From Variovorax paradoxus (GTDB lineage Bacteria; Pseudomonadota; Gammaproteobacteria; Burkholderiales; Burkholderiaceae_C), in contig CP063166.1 of assembly GCA_016806145.1 (NCBI GenBank), positions 4,588,001 to 4,652,000 of the forward strand: a stretch of DNA of 64,000 nucleotides. Reading direction: 5' to 3'. Numbering within the stretch: position 1 is the first letter of the stretch; each line of letters begins with the position of its first letter. A program made the translations under genes and the position numbers. Of this stretch, positions 58,786-64,000 are shown piece after piece. The notes beneath the pieces are model-generated. The model had not been told where the DNA came from, searched no databases, and saw only the letters and a list, made by a program, of their open reading frames with translations.

Positions 58786-59103
58786 TCATGGGACGAACCA
58801 GCGGTCGGCCCACTGGTTGAGCGGCTTCAGCCGCCGCACCAGCTCGGCGCCCGACTCGGTCAGCGCATAACCCGCGTCGACCAGCGCCACGATCCCGGTG
58901 GCGCGCAGCTCCTTCAGGCGGTCGTTGAGCACCGAGGGCGACATCTCGTCGCAGCTGGTGCGCAGCGCGCGAAAGCTCTGCGGCTGGCCGTCGCGCAGCT
59001 CCCACAGCACGCGCAGCGTGCCCTTGCGGCCGAGCTGCTCGAGCAGCCGCATGACGGGGCGGCGGTGCACCGTGGGGGCTTCGGCGGGTTCGTTCTCTTG
59101 CAT
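58786..59103 (-). CDS. HxlR-family transcriptional regulator
   Basis: The 105-residue winged-helix protein has the HxlR pattern (TLRVLWELRDGQPQSFRALR, SPSVLNDRLKELRATGIV and GYALTESGAELV), with one central cysteine in RTSCDEMS. In related regulators a cysteine senses electrophiles or quinones. It is divergent from a carboxymuconolactone-decarboxylase-like gene and probably represses it and itself through the dyads at 59133-59187. Confidence 0.9.
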   Translation of the reverse strand: MQENEPAEAPTVHRRPVMRLLEQLGRKGTLRVLWELRDGQPQSFRALRTSCDEMSPSVLNDRLKELRATGIVALVDAGYALTESGAELVRRLKPLNQWADRWFVP

Positions 59104-59132
59104 GTTTCGTTGGGCGAGTCGCGTGCGTTACT

Positions 59133-59187
59133 GCGCTACGCATTCCGTAGCGATAGACTGGAGCATCGCTACGGATTTCGTAGCGAT
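59133..59187. promoter_or_regulatory. double-dyad operator of the HxlR regulator
   Basis: Two interrupted palindromes lie in the 112-base divergent gap: GCGCTACG-N5-CGTAGCGA (59133-59140, 59146-59153) and ATCGCTACG-N5-CGTAGCGAT (59165-59173, 59179-59187). Their centres are 33 bases apart, three helical turns, so two dimers could bind on one face of the DNA. Confidence 0.8.
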
Positions 59188-59215
59188 TTCGAGCCATTCT
59201 ATGCAAGGAATTCTC

Positions 59216-59779
59216 ATGACTGCAGAGACCGCGCCCCGCATCCCGCCGCTCGAGGCGCCCTACCCCGAAGGCATCGCCGAACTGCTCACGCGCATGACGC
59301 CACCGCAGGCCCCCGAGGTGCTGGGCCTGTTCCGGGTGATGGCCGTGAATCCCCGGCTCGCCGAGCGCACGCTCGAGCTGGGCCGGCACTTCCTGGGCCG
59401 CAAGGCCTCGATCTCGCTGCGCGAGCGCGAACTCGTGATCCTGCGCGTGTGCGCGCGCTGCGGCGCCGAGTACGAATGGGGCGTGCACTGGAGCGGTTTC
59501 GCCGACGCGGCCGGCCTCGGCGAGGCCGAACGGCGCGCGACCGCCGAACGCGATGCCGACCTGGACGCGCTGCAGCCGCGCGACGCCCTGCTGCTGCGCA
59601 TGGTCGACCAGTTGCACGACACCGGCGACATCGACGATGCGCTGTGGCACGCCCTCGGCGAGCACTGGGACCATGCGCAACTGCTCGAGCTGATGATGCT
59701 CGCGGGCTGGTACCACGCGGTGAGCTACGTCTGCAACGCGGCGCGCGTGCCGCTCGAGCGCTGGGGCGCGCGCTGGTAG
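59216..59779 (+). CDS. carboxymuconolactone decarboxylase family protein (AhpD-like)
   Basis: The 187-residue protein has the CMD/AhpD fold with LRERELVILRVCARCGAEYE and the histidine of WGVHWSG. The CARC pair and the histidine match the redox-active site of AhpD rather than true carboxymuconolactone decarboxylase. Likely a thiol-dependent reductase protecting against peroxides or quinones, induced by the adjacent HxlR regulator; this is inference. AAGGA at 59205-59209 sets the start at 59216. It ends one base from the convergent cadA stop. Confidence 0.85.
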   Translation: MTAETAPRIPPLEAPYPEGIAELLTRMTPPQAPEVLGLFRVMAVNPRLAERTLELGRHFLGRKASISLRERELVILRVCARCGAEYEWGVHWSGFADAAGLGEAERRATAERDADLDALQPRDALLLRMVDQLHDTGDIDDALWHALGEHWDHAQLLELMMLAGWYHAVSYVCNAARVPLERWGARW

Positions 59780-59780
59780 C

Positions 59781-62129
<2,349 letters not shown>

Positions 62130-62136
62130 GGGCTCG

Positions 62137-62167
62137 ATTGAAAACCCTGAAGCAGGTGTAGAGTCAA
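62137..62167 (-). promoter_or_regulatory. MerR-type promoter/operator of cadA
   Basis: On the minus strand TTGACT (62167-62162) and TTCAAT (62142-62137) are separated by 19 bases, the long spacer of MerR-controlled promoters. The spacer carries the dyad ACTCTA...AGGGT that matches CadR/PbrR/ZntR operators. The predicted transcription start, near 62130, almost coincides with the cadA start codon. Confidence 0.8.
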
Positions 62168-62247
62168 ACGCAGTTCCCCCACCCGCTGGCGGGGCTTCGC
62201 GGGCCTCCACGGTCCGGCCCCCTCGCCAGCCTTCCATCTGCCGCATC

Positions 62248-62712
62248 ATGAAAATCGGTGATCTGGCCAAGGCCGCGAACACGCCCGTCGAGACCATCCG
62301 CTACTACGAGCGCGAAGGCCTGCTGCCCGCGCCCGCGCGCACCGAGGGCAACTACCGCATCTACGGCGAGGACCATGCGCAGCGCCTGGGCTTCGTGCGC
62401 CGCTGCCGCTCGCTCGACATGACGCTCGACGAGATCCGCAGCCTGCTGAAATTCCGCGATGCGCCGCAGGAGGACTGCGGCGAGGTCAACCAGCTGCTCG
62501 ACGACCACATCGGCCACGTGGCGGCGCGCATCGCCGAGCTGCGCACGCTCGAGAAGCAGCTGAAGGCGCTGCGCCGGCAATGCGGCGGCGCCGATTCGGC
62601 CCAGCCCTGCGGGATCATCCAGGAGCTCGACGCGGTCGCGCTCGAGGCCGAGGGCTTCGGCCAGCACGCGGGGCATGTGCACGGCGCGCTGCACGCGCCC
62701 GCGCGGCGCTAG
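62248..62712 (+). CDS. cadR: Cd(II)/Pb(II)-responsive MerR-family regulator (CadR/PbrR type)
   Basis: The 154-residue regulator has an N-terminal winged helix (MKIGDLAKAANTPVETIRYY), a dimerisation helix and the metal-site cysteines C77, C112 and C121, spaced as in PbrR and CadR. The C-terminus is His-rich (QHAGHVHGALHA), a CadR trait. It activates cadA from the operator at 62137-62167 in the presence of Cd or Pb. The ATG at 62248 starts the winged helix exactly. Confidence 0.93.
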   Translation: MKIGDLAKAANTPVETIRYYEREGLLPAPARTEGNYRIYGEDHAQRLGFVRRCRSLDMTLDEIRSLLKFRDAPQEDCGEVNQLLDDHIGHVAARIAELRTLEKQLKALRRQCGGADSAQPCGIIQELDAVALEAEGFGQHAGHVHGALHAPARR

Positions 62713-62728
62713 CAGCCCGGCCCGACCT

Positions 62729-63478
62729 TCATTCGCAGAGTTCGATCCAGCGCCGAAGCCGGTCCACCACGCGCGCGGTGTTGAGGCGGGCGACCGAGCC
62801 TTCCATGTCCTCGCCGCCCTCGACCTGGCACAGCAGCACCACCTGTTCGCGTGCGGCGCCGGTGCCGAAGAATCCCTCGCCATCGAGCTGTGCCATCGCG
62901 GCGATGCAGGCCTCGAAGAGGCCGTCGTGCAGCACGTCGAACTCCACGCTGCAGGGCAGGTCCTCGCGGTGGCAGGCCAGGATCATGCGGTAGGCGATGT
63001 CGAAGAACTCGCCGCCCTCGTCGTGCGACCACTCGCCGGAACTCCAGATCTCGCTCTCGTCCTCCATCTCGCCCGGTTCGCCCAGGGCGAGGTCGCTGGC
63101 GGCATGGACGATGGTCATCGCGCTCTCGTCGCTGCCCAGCGCGAAAAGCCGGAAGGTCCGCTCGGGCTCGGCCGCGCGGATGGCCTCGAAGGCGCGGCGG
63201 GCGCCCTCGCGGATCTCGGCCGTGAGCAGCGCGAAGTCGACGCGGGCGGGGTCGTGGATGCCCTCGCGCACCCGCACGTAGCCCTGGGCCTCGATCTCGC
63301 GGCTGCGCTGCGCCAGGGCCTCCATCGCGGCCTCGGGGCTGGCGAACTCGGCGACGCTGGAGCGCCCCCAGGTCTGCACCTTGCCGCTCGCGGCCCACAG
63401 CGAATTGCCGAACTGGCGCAGCTCGTGGAAGTCGGTGGGCCGCTCGTTCTCGAAGCGATGGAACAGCGCCCAGCTCAC
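62729..63478 (-). CDS. WGR-like plus DUF4303 protein
   Basis: The 249-residue protein starts with a WGR-like module (about 1-68: LWAASGKVQTWGRSSVAEFA and EIEAQGYVRVREG), continues with a DUF4303 region (about 75-249) containing FRLFALGSDESAMTIVHAAS and SEWSHDE-type segments. WGR domains bind DNA ends or nucleotides in other proteins; DUF4303 has no known activity and is seen mostly in toxin-immunity-like loci. It starts with GTG at 63478, one base from the cysE stop. I infer no function. Confidence 0.7.
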   Translation of the reverse strand: MSWALFHRFENERPTDFHELRQFGNSLWAASGKVQTWGRSSVAEFASPEAAMEALAQRSREIEAQGYVRVREGIHDPARVDFALLTAEIREGARRAFEAIRAAEPERTFRLFALGSDESAMTIVHAASDLALGEPGEMEDESEIWSSGEWSHDEGGEFFDIAYRMILACHREDLPCSVEFDVLHDGLFEACIAAMAQLDGEGFFGTGAAREQVVLLCQVEGGEDMEGSVARLNTARVVDRLRRWIELCE

Positions 63479-63479
63479 G

Positions 63480-64000
63480 TCACTTCCCCACCAGTTGCGT
63501 GAGCTTCTCCGCCTCGAAGCACTCGTCGCGCGCCGCGTCGCCGGGCACGCAATCCCGGGTGCCGGGATGGGCCGAGAGCTTCTCGATCGCCTGCCACAGC
63601 AGCGCGATCTGGTGCTCCTGGCTCGAGGCGTTGTCGATCAGGCCGCGCATCGCCTGGCTCAGCGGATCGTCGTCCTGCGTGATGCCGTAGGCGCTGAATT
63701 TCTGCGGCACGGCCACGTCGGCGCTCTCGCCGGCCTTCGACGGGATGATGCGCGCCGGGATGCCGACCGCGGTCGCGCCCGCGGGCACCGGCTTGATGAC
63801 CACCGCGTTGCTGCCGATCTTGGCGCCGTCGCCCACCACGAAGCCGCCCAGCACCTTGGCGCCGGCGCTCACCACCACGTTGCGGCCCAAGGTCGGATGG
63901 CGCTTGGTGCCCTTGTAGAGCGAGGTGCCGCCCAGGGTCACGCCCTGGTAGATGGTGCAGCCGTCGCCGACCTCGGCGGTCTCGCCGATCACCACGCCCA
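63480..64000 (-). CDS. cysE: serine O-acetyltransferase (CysE/EpsC), C-terminal part
   Basis: This is the C-terminal 173 codons; the start lies beyond the right end of the window. Left-handed beta-helix hexapeptide repeats ([58 protein letters not shown]) and the catalytic region are those of serine acetyltransferase, which makes O-acetylserine for cysteine synthesis. The tail after the helix (about 80 residues: [20 protein letters not shown] and on) fits the longer EpsC type. The next gene downstream is the WGR-DUF4303 gene. Confidence 0.93.
   Translation of the reverse strand, partial: GVVIGETAEVGDGCTIYQGVTLGGTSLYKGTKRHPTLGRNVVVSAGAKVLGGFVVGDGAKIGSNAVVIKPVPAGATAVGIPARIIPSKAGESADVAVPQKFSAYGITQDDDPLSQAMRGLIDNASSQEHQIALLWQAIEKLSAHPGTRDCVPGDAARDECFEAEKLTQLVGK

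Overview
The window is 64 kb of very GC-rich, densely coded bacterial chromosome with no transposase, phage gene, CRISPR array, rRNA or tRNA that I can recognise. Gene content and protein style point to a beta-proteobacterium of the Comamonadaceae, most like Variovorax; this is inference from gene families and local synteny, not from a marker gene. Neighbouring genes commonly overlap by ATGA or GTGA, and most of the regulatory signal sits in short gaps.

Left part (1-17.5 kb): the end of a branched-chain amino-acid-type binding protein, a small heat-shock protein and tsaD, followed by a large nitrate assimilation region. It holds a NIT-ANTAR regulator, an NrtABC nitrate ABC transporter behind a leader RNA with a strong intrinsic terminator, a second ANTAR protein that carries NarX-like P-box motifs, a NarK/NasA-type nitrate MFS permease, a PP2C phosphatase/protein kinase fusion, a FAD oxidoreductase, the assimilatory nitrate reductase NasA, YbiB and the siroheme methyltransferase. 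No nitrite reductase is present. A molybdopterin adenylyltransferase (mog) at 41.5 kb also serves molybdoenzymes.

Middle part (17.5-42 kb): a four-gene polyamine-type ABC transporter operon, interrupted by two related inverted-repeat elements; a membrane fatty-acid/sterol hydroxylase with a lipoprotein peptidase; a YhiN flavoprotein; rpsU-yqeY-NUDIX; a TauE/SafE permease divergent from a LysR regulator; a minus-strand operon of an SDR, a flavin monooxygenase, a bile-acid-symporter-like protein and an epimerase; then an AraC-controlled polyol/sugar ABC transporter with a xylitol/sorbitol-type dehydrogenase; and pmbA divergent from darP-mog.

Right part (42-64 kb): a heavy-metal region (czcD, czcA, czcB, czcC, a czcI-like gene, and divergent czcRS), a lipase with its foldase, a two-component system beside mipA, a cation/proton antiporter, an HxlR regulator facing a carboxymuconolactone-decarboxylase-like gene, cadA divergent from cadR, a WGR-DUF4303 protein and a truncated cysE. 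Czc proteins should export Zn/Co/Cd from the periplasm outward, while CadA and CzcD clear the cytoplasm.

The least ordinary items are the RNA-based nitrate control (two different ANTAR proteins and two candidate leader RNAs, one protein joining nitrate-sensor-like motifs to an RNA-binding domain) and the pair of about 100-bp hairpin elements whose 46-base core is conserved while the arms differ but stay self-complementary.
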